From Nioella sp965215655 (GTDB lineage Bacteria > Pseudomonadota > Alphaproteobacteria > Rhodobacterales > Rhodobacteraceae), in NCBI RefSeq assembly GCF_965215655.1, contig NZ_OZ244111.1, positions 186,001 through 250,000 on the forward strand: 64,000 nucleotides of DNA, written 5' to 3'. Shown here piece by piece: positions 33,795 to 41,716 of the stretch (its first letter is position 1; every line of letters starts with the position of its first letter). The notes under the pieces are model-generated. The model was not told the origin of the DNA. It saw nothing but the letters and a program-made list of their open reading frames with translations, and searched no databases. A program made the translations under genes and the position numbers.

Positions 33795-35165
33795 ATGTCC
33801 ATCCCCCAATCCGGCGGCGGCCCGATCGAACGGCATGAACAACTGGCGGAATATCTCGCCGATGGCTGCAAGCCGAAGGAAGACTGGCGCATCGGCACCG
33901 AGCACGAGAAATTCGGCTACTGCAAGGACACGCTGAAGCCGCTGCCCTATGCGGGTGAACGGTCGATTCTGGCGGTGCTGGAGGGGCTGCGCGACGGTCA
34001 TGGCTGGGATCCGTTGGTCGAGGGCGGCAACCTGATTGGCCTGACCAAGGATGGCGCCAATATCAGCCTTGAACCCGGCGGGCAGCTTGAACTGTCGGGT
34101 GCGCCGCTGGAAACCATCCACCAGACCTGCGACGAGGTGAACGACCACCTGCGCGACGTGAAGGACATTTCCGACAAGATCGGCGTGGGCTTCATCGGTC
34201 TGGGCGCGGCCCCGATCTGGTCGCATGAAGACATGCCGCTGATGCCCAAGGGGCGCTACAAGCTGATGGACGGCTACATGCAAAAGGTCGGCACCATGGG
34301 CACGACCATGATGCGCCGGACCTGCACCGTTCAGGTGAACCTCGATTTCGGGTCCGAGGCCGACATGGTGCAGAAACTGCGCGTGGCGCTGGCATTGCAG
34401 CCGGTGGCCACGGCGCTTTTCGCCAATTCGCCCTTCCTGGACGGTAAGGTAAATGGCCACAAATCCTGGCGCAGCCGGGTCTGGCGTGATCTGGATGCCG
34501 ACCGCACCGGGATGCTGCCTTTCGTGTTCGAGGAGGGCTTCGGGTTCGAGAGATGGGTCGAGTATGCGCTCGATGTGCCGATGTATTTCGTCTACCGCGA
34601 CGGGCAGTATATCAACGCATTGGGTCAGTCCTTCCGCGACTTCCTGCAAGGCAAACTGCCCGCGCTGCCGGGCGAAACGCCGACCCTGTCCGATTGGGCC
34701 GATCACCTGACGACGGTCTTCCCCGAGGCGCGGATCAAGAAATTCATCGAGATGCGCGGGGCCGATGGTGGCCCCTGGCGCAGGCTCTGCGCGTTGCCTG
34801 CCTTCTGGGTGGGGCTACTCTATGATCAGACGGCGCTGGATGCGGCCTGGGATCTGGTCAAAGGCTGGGACGCGGAAACGCGTGAGGCGTTGCGGGTGGC
34901 GGCGTCGATCGACGGGCTTCAGGCAAAGGTGAACGGCGTCAACATGCATGATCTCGCGCGCGAAGCGGTCGCGATTTCCGAGGCGGGTCTGAAGGCCCGC
35001 GCCCGCCCCGGTGCAGGCGGGCTGGTGCCCGATGAGACCCATTTCCTGAATGCGCTGAAAGAAAGCATCGATAGCGGTCAGGTGCCCGCCGACGAATTGC
35101 TGGCGCAGTACAATGGCGATTGGAACGGCGACCTCAGCCGGATCTATTCCGAGTTCAGCTACTGA
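33795..35165 (+). CDS. gshA: Glutamate-cysteine ligase (plant/alphaproteobacterial type)
   Basis: A 456-residue type-3 glutamate-cysteine ligase, first step of glutathione synthesis. Characteristic segments: DWRIGTEHEKFGY, GGNLIGLTKDGANISLEPGG, MRRTCTVQVNLDF, NSPFLDGKVNGHKSWRSRVW, EARIKKFIEMRGAD and SEAGLKARA. Length matches the plant-like enzymes found in Alphaproteobacteria. GCAGGAGCAG precedes the ATG. It converges with the DUF805 gene 3 bases downstream. Confidence 0.95.
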   Translation: MSIPQSGGGPIERHEQLAEYLADGCKPKEDWRIGTEHEKFGYCKDTLKPLPYAGERSILAVLEGLRDGHGWDPLVEGGNLIGLTKDGANISLEPGGQLELSGAPLETIHQTCDEVNDHLRDVKDISDKIGVGFIGLGAAPIWSHEDMPLMPKGRYKLMDGYMQKVGTMGTTMMRRTCTVQVNLDFGSEADMVQKLRVALALQPVATALFANSPFLDGKVNGHKSWRSRVWRDLDADRTGMLPFVFEEGFGFERWVEYALDVPMYFVYRDGQYINALGQSFRDFLQGKLPALPGETPTLSDWADHLTTVFPEARIKKFIEMRGADGGPWRRLCALPAFWVGLLYDQTALDAAWDLVKGWDAETREALRVAASIDGLQAKVNGVNMHDLAREAVAISEAGLKARARPGAGGLVPDETHFLNALKESIDSGQVPADELLAQYNGDWNGDLSRIYSEFSY

Positions 35166-35168
35166 CGC

Positions 35169-35744
35169 TCAGACCCCGCGCGCTTCCTTGTTGCGCTGGA
35201 TTTCCGGCAGCACGCGCGACTGGTAGTAGGCCTTGAAATCGGCCTCCTGCTGTTCGCGCATGGCGGCCTTTATCTCCGGGTCCAACTCTCCCATCAGCGC
35301 GGGGTGATCGTTCAGGCGGCGGCGGGGGCCGAGCGGATCGGGACCATAGGTGTTGCGCCCGTTGCTGCCCGGCAGACAAAGCAGCACCAGCATCCAGATG
35401 CCACCGATCAGCGGCACGAACATGATGAAATACCACCAGCCGCTGCGGTCGGTGTCATGCAGGCGCCGGACCATGGCCGAGAGGCTGGGCATGAAGAACA
35501 GCAGGAAATGCACGGCGGTGAAGATCCAGACATTGTTCATGAACCCGGCGGGCAGCGTGCCGCTGTATTTCATGTCCTCCAGGATCTGCGGATTGGCGAG
35601 GAGATAGCTTATGAACCAGGCCGTGATACCGAAGCTCAGTAAGGTCTGGAACAGCACAAACCACCAGTATTCCGACCGCGTGGCCCGGCCCGAAAAGGTA
35701 AAGCTTTTCTGATAGCAGGTCTTGATGGCGCCAAAAAATCCCAT
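35169..35744 (-). CDS. DUF805 family inner-membrane protein
   Basis: A 191-residue protein with the DUF805 pattern: FSGRATRSEYWWFVLFQTLL at the start, several membrane helices, then MVRRLHDTDRSGWWYFIMFVPLIGGIW. The C-terminal 60 residues are hydrophilic and charged. Function of the family is unknown. It is transcribed away from the small membrane protein at 35952 and convergent with gshA. Confidence 0.9.
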   Translation of the reverse strand: MGFFGAIKTCYQKSFTFSGRATRSEYWWFVLFQTLLSFGITAWFISYLLANPQILEDMKYSGTLPAGFMNNVWIFTAVHFLLFFMPSLSAMVRRLHDTDRSGWWYFIMFVPLIGGIWMLVLLCLPGSNGRNTYGPDPLGPRRRLNDHPALMGELDPEIKAAMREQQEADFKAYYQSRVLPEIQRNKEARGV

Positions 35745-35951
35745 GATGTCCTCTGGGTAACGAGTTATATCCCGCTCTTATTGGGCCACGCGACTATGGC
35801 CGGAGTGGGGCGGTCCCGGGTCCGCTCTGCGGCTTTGGCGGACCGGATCGACCTTGGATGTCCCGAAAAAGGCTTCGGGGAAGTTTTTATTGAACCGATT
35901 TCGGGTTTCGGCTCTCTTACAGTCACTGTTTACAATCAAGGAGCTCTGGAA

Positions 35952-36197
35952 ATGCGCGATTTCTTTATTGGTGCGTTGGATAAACTGATCACCGTCATTG
36001 TCATTCTGATGATCGTTGCCGTGGTCATCGGGGGGCTGGTCACGATGTTCAGCCCGATGGGTGGTTTCCTGCAGGGTCTCGGGCTGCTGATCTTCGGCGG
36101 GCTCTACGTGATCTTGATGGGCGGCATGATGTACCTGTTCCTGGGCATCTACCATAACACCAAGCGGACGGCCGAAATTCTCGAAAGCCGTGGCTAA
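35952..36197 (+). CDS. Small conserved membrane protein (81 residues)
   Basis: An 81-residue protein with two hydrophobic helices (about 12-34 and 44-66) and a short charged C-terminus (TKRTAEILESRG). The start is fixed by AAGGAG 8 bases upstream. The 207-base gap before it holds the divergent promoters for this gene and the DUF805 gene. No named family recognised. Its TAA stop overlaps the TAG stop of the convergent gene. Confidence 0.8.
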   Translation: MRDFFIGALDKLITVIVILMIVAVVIGGLVTMFSPMGGFLQGLGLLIFGGLYVILMGGMMYLFLGIYHNTKRTAEILESRG

Positions 36198-36484
36198 GGC
36201 ACCCTGACGCTGCGCCCGCCATAAGGCGCAGCGTTTATCCTGAGGTCCAGCACGAAACCGATCACCTTCGCCTCGGGCATTTCGCAGGGGCGTAGCAATG
36301 CACAGGAACCGGTGCGATAGAGGTTCAGGCTGACATAATCCGTGCCGCCCAGTTCCTCGGCCACCAGTTTCTGACTGGCCCCTTCGGCGAAGCCTGATTT
36401 CACAACCACATAGCGGCGGCCGTGGGCCGTGCCCGCAAAGGTGCCAAAGGGCAGCGCGTCGAAAGCGTTGAGAAACGCCTGCAA
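36194..36484 (-). CDS. Small conserved hypothetical protein (end of the pyr/plsY operon)
   Basis: A 96-residue protein with no membrane segment. It has a mixed alpha/beta look with HGRRYVVVKSGFAEGASQKL, GGTDYVSLNLYRT and two cysteines (CALLRPCEM). It begins 3 bases after plsY, so it is probably the seventh gene of the leftward operon. Its codon pattern matches its neighbours. No family recognised, and no function can be assigned. Confidence 0.7.
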   Translation of the reverse strand: MQAFLNAFDALPFGTFAGTAHGRRYVVVKSGFAEGASQKLVAEELGGTDYVSLNLYRTGSCALLRPCEMPEAKVIGFVLDLRINAAPYGGRSVRVP

Positions 36485-36487
36485 GGT

Positions 36488-37099
36488 CTAACCCTTGCGA
36501 CCGATCCGGGGTTCCTCGCCCGCGATCAGGCGTTTGATATTGGCGTCATGGCGCATGAAAATGAGCGCCGCCAGAAGGGCCGTCGCCACCCCCGCGGACG
36601 GCATGCCAAAGACGCTGATCCAGACCGGAGACAGAGCAGCCGCAACCAGGGCAGATAGCGAGGAAATCCGACTGATCGCGGCGGTCGCCAGCCATGTCAG
36701 GCAGGCGGCGATCCCGGCGGGCCAGAACAGGGCAAGCAGCGTGCCGAGGAAGGTCGCCACCCCCTTGCCGCCCTTGAACCCCAGGAAGATCGGGAAGCAG
36801 TGGCCAAGGAAGGCTGCAAAGCCCGCGATCTGAGCGGCATCTTCCGCCATCGCGTAGCGCGCAATCAGAACCGCGATCCCGCCCTTGCCCGCATCCAGCA
36901 GCAATGTCAGCGCGGCGGCGGGCTTGTTCCCGGTGCGCAGCACATTGGTGGCGCCGATATTGCCCGATCCGATCTGGCGGATGTCCCCAAGCCCGAACAG
37001 CCGCGCCATCACCAGCCCGAAAGGCACCGAGCCGAGCAGATAGGCCAGCCCGGCGGTGACGGCCAGCAGCGTGGCAGAGGTCTCGAACACAGGCAGCAT
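36488..37099 (-). CDS. plsY: Acyl-phosphate:glycerol-3-phosphate acyltransferase
   Basis: A 203-residue membrane enzyme of phospholipid synthesis, normal length. PlsY motifs are clear: YLLGSVPFGLVMARL, GSGNIGATNVLR, LGHCFPIFLGFKGGKGVATFLG. It uses acyl phosphate to make lysophosphatidic acid. Its start codon shares a base with the pyrC stop, so its translation is coupled to the pyrimidine genes. Confidence 0.96.
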   Translation of the reverse strand: MLPVFETSATLLAVTAGLAYLLGSVPFGLVMARLFGLGDIRQIGSGNIGATNVLRTGNKPAAALTLLLDAGKGGIAVLIARYAMAEDAAQIAGFAAFLGHCFPIFLGFKGGKGVATFLGTLLALFWPAGIAACLTWLATAAISRISSLSALVAAALSPVWISVFGMPSAGVATALLAALIFMRHDANIKRLIAGEEPRIGRKG

Positions 37100-38382
37100 C
37101 AGGCGGTCCTTTCAAAGACGGGTGCGCCCGAAACGAGCGTCATCAGCACCTTGCCCTCCATCCGCATTCCGTCAAAGGGGGTATTTTTCGACTTCGACCG
37201 CAGCGTGAACCGGTCCAGCAGGAAGGGCGCGTCGGGGTCGAACAGCACGAGGTCGGCGGGGGCACCCAGGCTCAGCGTACCGGCGTCCAGACCCAGACGC
37301 CGAGCCGGGTTCAGCGCCATTGCGCGGAAGAGCTGCGGCAGGCTCAACTGCCCGGCGTGATAAAGCCGCATCGCGGCGGGCAGCAGGGTTTCCAGCGCCA
37401 CCGCGCCCGAGGCCGCCACTTCGAAGGGCAGGCGCTTCGATTCCTCGTCCTGCGGGGTGTGCATGGAACTGATGATGTCGATCGTGCCATCGGCGACGGC
37501 CTCGACCATGGCCAGCCGGTCATCTTCGGCCCTAAGCGGCGGCTTGACCTTGAAGAAGGTGCGGTAATCGCCCACGTCGAATTCATTCAATGTCAGGTGA
37601 TGAATGGAGGCACCGGCGGTCACGTCCAGACCGCCCGCCTTGGCACGCGTCAGCGCGGGAAGGGCGGCGGCGGTCGTGATCTGGTCGGCGTGATAGCGGG
37701 CGCGGGTCATCTCGACCAACGCAAGATCCCGCTCCAGCCCGATCCGTTCCGCCATTGGCGACACGGCAGGCAGACCGCGCAGCGAGGCGAACTTGCCCGA
37801 GGTCACGGCGGCCCCGCCGCTTAGCCCCGGTTCCTGCGGATGCATGATGATCAGCGCGCCCAGAGACCGCGCATAGGTCATGGCGCGGGTCAGCACCTTG
37901 GTGTCGGTCACCACGTGATCGCAATCGGTAAAGGCCGCCGCCCCCGCATCAAGCAGGAAGCCGATTTCCGTCATCTCGCGCCCCGCGCGGGCCTTGGTCA
38001 GGGCAGCCATCGGCAGCATGCGGACGGGCGATACCTGTTCGCCCCGGCGCCGCACGAATTCCAGCGCCTCGGGCGTGTCGATGGGGGGCGTGGTGTCGGG
38101 GCGGGTGACCATGGTGGTGACCCCGCCAGCCGCCGCCGCCGCACCCGCGGTGCGGATGCTTTCCTTATGGCGTTCCCCCGGTTCGCAGGTCTTCACCCCG
38201 ATATCGACGATCCCCGGCGCAAGGCATTTGCCGCCCGCATCAACCACCCGCGCGTCAACGACAGGGGCCGCGCCGGTGCCGCGATCCGCGATCAGGCCAT
38301 CACGGACCAGCAACCATCCGGGGGCGTCAGACTGCGCCTCGGGGTCGATCAGGCGGGCATTGGTGAACAGGATGGCGGTCAT
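37099..38382 (-). CDS. pyrC: Dihydroorotase homologue lacking zinc ligands (PyrC-prime type)
   Basis: A 427-residue amidohydrolase-fold protein aligned with dihydroorotase. The metal-binding HxH of PGLIDLHVHLREPG is replaced: the segment reads PGIVDIGVKTCEPG. The later DHAPH motif reads SSMHTPQDEE. Other family features remain (AAAAGGVTTMV, MAALTKARAGREMTE, SKSKNTPFDGMR). Such zinc-less PyrC homologues encoded near pyrB are known in pseudomonads, where they support ATCase assembly and do not catalyse. I infer the same here; an active dihydroorotase should be encoded elsewhere. Confidence 0.88.
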   Translation of the reverse strand: MTAILFTNARLIDPEAQSDAPGWLLVRDGLIADRGTGAAPVVDARVVDAGGKCLAPGIVDIGVKTCEPGERHKESIRTAGAAAAAGGVTTMVTRPDTTPPIDTPEALEFVRRRGEQVSPVRMLPMAALTKARAGREMTEIGFLLDAGAAAFTDCDHVVTDTKVLTRAMTYARSLGALIIMHPQEPGLSGGAAVTSGKFASLRGLPAVSPMAERIGLERDLALVEMTRARYHADQITTAAALPALTRAKAGGLDVTAGASIHHLTLNEFDVGDYRTFFKVKPPLRAEDDRLAMVEAVADGTIDIISSMHTPQDEESKRLPFEVAASGAVALETLLPAAMRLYHAGQLSLPQLFRAMALNPARRLGLDAGTLSLGAPADLVLFDPDAPFLLDRFTLRSKSKNTPFDGMRMEGKVLMTLVSGAPVFERTA

Positions 38383-38942
38383 GGGCGCCCCTCAAACTTG
38401 GCTTTCGCCTCCAACAGGCGTTGATGGATGGTGTCCGCGTCGGGGATCAGGACAAACCCCGTGGACCTGCGCGTGGTGCGAGACCCGAGCTTGCCGCCCC
38501 GGTTATGGCGCACCCGCGTGTGCTGCGTCACCTCGTGATGGAATAGCACCGATCCGGGCGGGCCGGGGTCGAAGTCGATCCGCAGCATGCGCTCCAGCGG
38601 ATAGCGCGTGGTGGTGCCGCGCTCCTCGATATAGGCGGCGCGGTCTGTCAGGGCATAGTGCGTGGCCCGCCTGCGCAGGGCGCTCGTGACCGGAGACACC
38701 AGCGCGTTCCAGAGACCGATCGCGGCAAAGCCCAACCCGATGAACGGAAAGAGAGAGACGGGAAACGGAATCTGCGGGTCGGTCAGCATGTCCCGAAGGT
38801 TGAGAAACCAGACCGCCCCGAACGCAACCACAAGCCAGCCGAGGATCGACGGGGCCGCCCAGAAATGGCGCGGCACGATCTGCCCGGCGGGCTGCCCCTG
38901 CCACAGAACGGTTTCCCCCGGCTCCACGCGCGGCCCGGTCAT
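38379..38942 (-). CDS. Membrane protein with PH-like domain, paralogue 1
   Basis: A 187-residue protein that opens with LWQGQP, has two membrane helices (about 28-46 and 60-82), a region that reads like a bacterial PH domain (THYALTDRAAYIEE, YPLERMLRIDFDPGPPGSVLFH) and a charged tail. It resembles the next gene upstream (39514-38939), so the pair arose by tandem duplication. It overlaps pyrC and its paralogue by 4 bases each. Confidence 0.78.
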   Translation of the reverse strand: MTGPRVEPGETVLWQGQPAGQIVPRHFWAAPSILGWLVVAFGAVWFLNLRDMLTDPQIPFPVSLFPFIGLGFAAIGLWNALVSPVTSALRRRATHYALTDRAAYIEERGTTTRYPLERMLRIDFDPGPPGSVLFHHEVTQHTRVRHNRGGKLGSRTTRRSTGFVLIPDADTIHQRLLEAKAKFEGRP

Positions 38943-39514
38943 TCCGCCGCCTCCCGCAACTCGCGCCGTGTCCGGCGCATGAGGCCATAGACATGTTGCG
39001 AGTCGTCGATCTGGTGGAAGCCCAGGAACCGGATGCGGGTGCCATTGCGGCCACTAACTGGCATGGCCCCGTGCTTCATGTGAAAGATGACCGAGCCGGG
39101 ATTGCCGTCTTCCCAGACGATCCGGTCCATATCCGCAATTGGCCAGCTTTCCAGCGTTTTCCTGCCAAACGCGTTGCGGGCGATGAACGCGGTCTGATTG
39201 GTCAGCGTGTACCATGTGCGCCCGCGCAGCCAGGCATCCAGCAGCAGCCGCCCCCCCAGCATCCACAGCCCGATGGCCAGGAATGGCAGACCAAAGAGCG
39301 GGAAGAAGCTGAACGGGAACGGTACGCTGGTGTTCGCGGTCATTGCAAAGGCCATGCCGATCCAGAACAGCGAGAAGCCGGTGAAAAACACCCCCATCAG
39401 GGTCAGGGGGGTGAACAGCCCCGACCAGTCGATCGTGCTGCGGGGCTGGCCCTGCCAGAGGATGTCCTCATCCGGCGCAAGGATACCTTGCCAGCTATCC
39501 GCCGGGGCACTCAT
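38939..39514 (-). CDS. Membrane protein with PH-like domain, paralogue 2
   Basis: A 191-residue tandem relative of the preceding entry: DILWQGQP near the start, two hydrophobic hairpins, then TWYTLTNQTAFIARN and a PH-like segment ending NPGSVIFHMKHG and GFHQIDDSQHVYGL. Both contain the GSV(L/I)FH signature. It is embedded in the pyrB-pyrC operon by ATGA overlaps on both sides. Function unknown. Confidence 0.78.
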   Translation of the reverse strand: MSAPADSWQGILAPDEDILWQGQPRSTIDWSGLFTPLTLMGVFFTGFSLFWIGMAFAMTANTSVPFPFSFFPLFGLPFLAIGLWMLGGRLLLDAWLRGRTWYTLTNQTAFIARNAFGRKTLESWPIADMDRIVWEDGNPGSVIFHMKHGAMPVSGRNGTRIRFLGFHQIDDSQHVYGLMRRTRRELREAAE

Positions 39515-39915
39515 GCGGCGTTGCCTACGCGGGCCATGGCAGCCTCGATCTCAGCCACCACGGCGGCGCGGTTGGCCATGTATTTCATCAGGTGCTTGTC
39601 GCCCGACCGGGTGATGATCTGCACCGCGCTGCCAAGGGTGCGCAGCTTGTCGATCTCGGCCAGTCGGACATGGCGGTTGTCGGGGCCGGAGAGGTCGGTT
39701 TCGGTCATGCGCCATTCGGCATTGGCCTCGTCCGAGGCAAGGTAGAAGGCGCGCACCGCGACCGCCGCCAGCCCGCCGATGGCACCTGTCCAGACATGCG
39801 GATTGCCCATGACCCAAAGCACCCCCATGCCCACGGCCATGGCAATCGCCGCCAGCCAGGCATGTTCGCGCCAGTAAGTCGCCCGGTCGGCGCGGAAGAT
39901 GACGGGGTCAGACAT
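39511..39915 (-). CDS. Small membrane protein in the pyrB-pyrC operon
   Basis: A 134-residue protein with two transmembrane helices in its first half (AWLAAIAMAVGMGVLWVM; TGAIGGLAAVAVRAFYLA) and a soluble half with RHVRLAEIDKLRTLGSAVQI, KHLMKYM, again PH-like. It overlaps pyrB by 8 bases and the PH-like paralogue by 4. With its two neighbours it forms a trio of small membrane proteins coupled to pyrimidine genes. No family name recognised. Confidence 0.75.
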   Translation of the reverse strand: MSDPVIFRADRATYWREHAWLAAIAMAVGMGVLWVMGNPHVWTGAIGGLAAVAVRAFYLASDEANAEWRMTETDLSGPDNRHVRLAEIDKLRTLGSAVQIITRSGDKHLMKYMANRAAVVAEIEAAMARVGNAA

Positions 39916-40861
39916 GGGCGGCGGCCTCTCGTTCCGTGCGCAGGTTTTGCGCCAGAAGGTCCATCGCCGCCATGCGCACCGCGACGCCCATTTCCACCTG
40001 TTCCTGAATAACGGACCGGTTGATGTCGTCGGCGATGGTGCCGTCGATTTCGACGCCGCGATTCATGGGCCCTGGATGCATGACGATGGCGTCGGGTTTG
40101 GCGTGAGAGAGCTTCTCGGCGTCGAGGCCATAGCGGTGGTAGTATTCGCGCTCGGACGGGATGAAACCGCCATCCATGCGCTCTTTCTGAAGTCGCAGCA
40201 TCATCACGACATCGGCGCCTGCGAGCCCTTCGCGCATGTCCTCGTAGACCTCGACGCCCCAGTCGGCGGCGCCCGAGGGGATCAGCGTCGGCGGGCCGAC
40301 GAGCTTCACGCGGTTTTCCATCTTGCCGAGCAGGAGAATGTTGGACCGCGCCACGCGGGAATGGGCGATGTCGCCGCAGATGGCGATGTTGAGGCGATGG
40401 AGCCGCCCCTTGGCGCGGCGGATGGTGAGCGCATCGAGAAGCGCCTGCGTGGGGTGTTCGTGGCGTCCGTCGCCCGCGTTCAGGACCGCGCAATTGACCT
40501 TTTCCGCCAAGAGGTTGACCGCCCCGGAATGAGGGTGGCGCACGACCAGCAGATCAGGATGCATGGCGTTCAATGTCAGTGCCGTGTCGATGAGTGTCTC
40601 ACCCTTTTTGACCGAGCTCGTCTGCATCGACATGTTCATCACGTCGGCCCCGAGCCGCATGCCCGCCAGTTCGAAACTGGCCTGGGTGCGGGTGGAGTTC
40701 TCGAAAAACATGTTGATCTGGGTCAGCCCCGCCAGCGCGGTGCCATGCTTGGCGCTGCCCCGGCCCAGTTCGGCATAGCGGTCGGCATGGTCCAGCAAAG
40801 CGGTGATGTCAGTGGGGTGCAGGGGCTCGATGCCCAGAAGGTGGCGCTTGGCGAAGGTCAT
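39908..40861 (-). CDS. pyrB: Aspartate carbamoyltransferase catalytic subunit
   Basis: A 317-residue ATCase catalytic chain of pyrimidine synthesis. The carbamoyl-phosphate motif is FENSTRTQASFELAG; HPTQALLDALT and MHPGPMNRGVEI are conserved downstream. The start at 40861 gives the normal N-terminus (FAKRHLLGIE). No regulatory subunit (pyrI) is visible; the zinc-less PyrC homologue in the same operon may take a structural role. It is the first gene of the seven-gene operon. Confidence 0.96.
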   Translation of the reverse strand: MTFAKRHLLGIEPLHPTDITALLDHADRYAELGRGSAKHGTALAGLTQINMFFENSTRTQASFELAGMRLGADVMNMSMQTSSVKKGETLIDTALTLNAMHPDLLVVRHPHSGAVNLLAEKVNCAVLNAGDGRHEHPTQALLDALTIRRAKGRLHRLNIAICGDIAHSRVARSNILLLGKMENRVKLVGPPTLIPSGAADWGVEVYEDMREGLAGADVVMMLRLQKERMDGGFIPSEREYYHRYGLDAEKLSHAKPDAIVMHPGPMNRGVEIDGTIADDINRSVIQEQVEMGVAVRMAAMDLLAQNLRTEREAAAHV

Positions 40862-40950
40862 GGCGGCCCGTCCTGTAAGGTCGCTTCGCGGTATAGGCAG
40901 CGGGCGGGCGCGGGGCAAGAGCGGGGTTCGGCGTGGTGCGAAACGAGGGT

Positions 40951-40993
40951 GTCACCCCCCGTGCACCGGGCGTACACCCCCCGTACACCCCCC
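40951..40993. repeat. 11-base tandem repeat upstream of pyrB
   Basis: Four consecutive units: GTCACCCCCC, GTGCACCGGGC, GTACACCCCCC, GTACACCCCCC, then a partial GTGG. The last two are identical. It lies about 90 bases before the pyrB start. It could bind a protein at one site per helical turn, or be a slippage-prone C-rich tract. Confidence 0.7.
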
Positions 40994-41006
40994 GTGGATA
41001 TGAAAC

Positions 41007-41107
41007 GCGGTTTCGCCGCCTGCCGGCGTCGACCGGGGAGCGGCCCTTCTCAACCCCCGGCTTGCGCCGGAGGCCTCGGCGGTCCGCGTTGCCACGGACA
41101 TGTTGAG
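41007..41107 (+). repeat. Dispersed repeat module A, copy 2
   Basis: Runs GCGGTTTCGCCGCCTGCCGG, then GAGCGGCCCTTCTCAACCCC, and ends CCGCGTTGCCACGGACATGT. It shares block order with copies at 29093 (reverse), 52710 and 61054. Unlike those, it does not follow a stop codon on its own strand; the nearest gene on either side is on the minus strand. Confidence 0.75.
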
Positions 41108-41155
41108 AGGGTGGCGCGCCCGTTGCTGTGGCAGCGGTCGTGGCAGCGGCGGGAC

Positions 41156-41191
41156 GCCTCCGGCGGAGGTATTTTGGCCAAGATGAAAGGC
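41156..41191 (+). repeat. Dispersed repeat module B, copy 2 (terminator-like)
   Basis: The stem CCTCC-GGC-GGAGG (41157-41169) is followed by TATTTTGGCCAAGATGAAAG. The element ends exactly at 41191, one base before the stop codon of the minus-strand acetyltransferase gene. On the plus strand it has the form of an intrinsic terminator; there is no plus-strand gene just upstream, so here it would stop antisense transcription. Confidence 0.75.
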
Positions 41192-41641
41192 TTACGATCG
41201 GAGCAAGGGCTTTTGCATCATGATCCTGAGGCCGGTTGCCTCGGTGACCGTCCAGCCGAGATGGCGGTAGAGGCTGATGGTCTCGGTGAGGTCGCGATGC
41301 GTGGCAAGGCACAGCTTGTCGATGCCGTGGGCGCGGGCGATGGTTTCGGCCTCGGTCAGCAGCCGCGTGGCGATGCCCTGCCCGGAAGCATCGGGATGGA
41401 CGGCGAGGTTCTCGATCTGGAGGGCATCGGGCGCGTCGCGCAGCACAATGGCCCCGAGGGGCTGATGCCTGTTCATGGCGAGGATGACGGGGGTTTCCGC
41501 GACCACTTCGTCAAGGCCCTCGCTGACCGGGGGCAGGGTAATGCCACGCCCGTCATATTTGGCATAGGCCGCGCGGATCAGGGCGGTGAGGGCGGGGACA
41601 TCGTCCGCAACTGCGCGGCGCAGGGTCAAGTCGTCGGGCAT
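41192..41641 (-). CDS. GNAT family N-acetyltransferase
   Basis: A 149-residue GNAT with the acetyl-CoA pyrophosphate loop in VHPDASGQGIATRLL, beta-4 with LQIENLAVHP, and ISLYRHLGWTVTEATGLRIM at the C-terminal end. The substrate is not predictable. The start at 41641 fits the family length; the open frame upstream is antisense to the next gene. It is divergent from the uracil-DNA glycosylase gene. Confidence 0.9.
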   Translation of the reverse strand: MPDDLTLRRAVADDVPALTALIRAAYAKYDGRGITLPPVSEGLDEVVAETPVILAMNRHQPLGAIVLRDAPDALQIENLAVHPDASGQGIATRLLTEAETIARAHGIDKLCLATHRDLTETISLYRHLGWTVTEATGLRIMMQKPLLRS

Positions 41642-41716
41642 ATCGCGGCTTCTTTCCGGTTCCTTCAGACCATGCCGCCCATTTACCTTGCCCGCAAGCG
41701 CGCCTAGCTTGGGCGC

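Larger units (their letters stand above)
40862..41191. other. Gene-free region upstream of pyrB, mostly repeats
   Basis: This 330-base gap contains the pyrB promoter region, a short GC-rich tandem repeat (40951-40993), repeat module A (41007-41107) and repeat module B (41156-41191), which abuts the acetyltransferase stop. Between the modules is GC-rich sequence with no evident gene. I cannot assign a pyrB -10/-35 with confidence. Confidence 0.6.

Noticed and set aside
40951..40993. CRISPR array
   Set aside because: Units are 10-11 bases in direct tandem with no unique spacers, and no cas genes are present.
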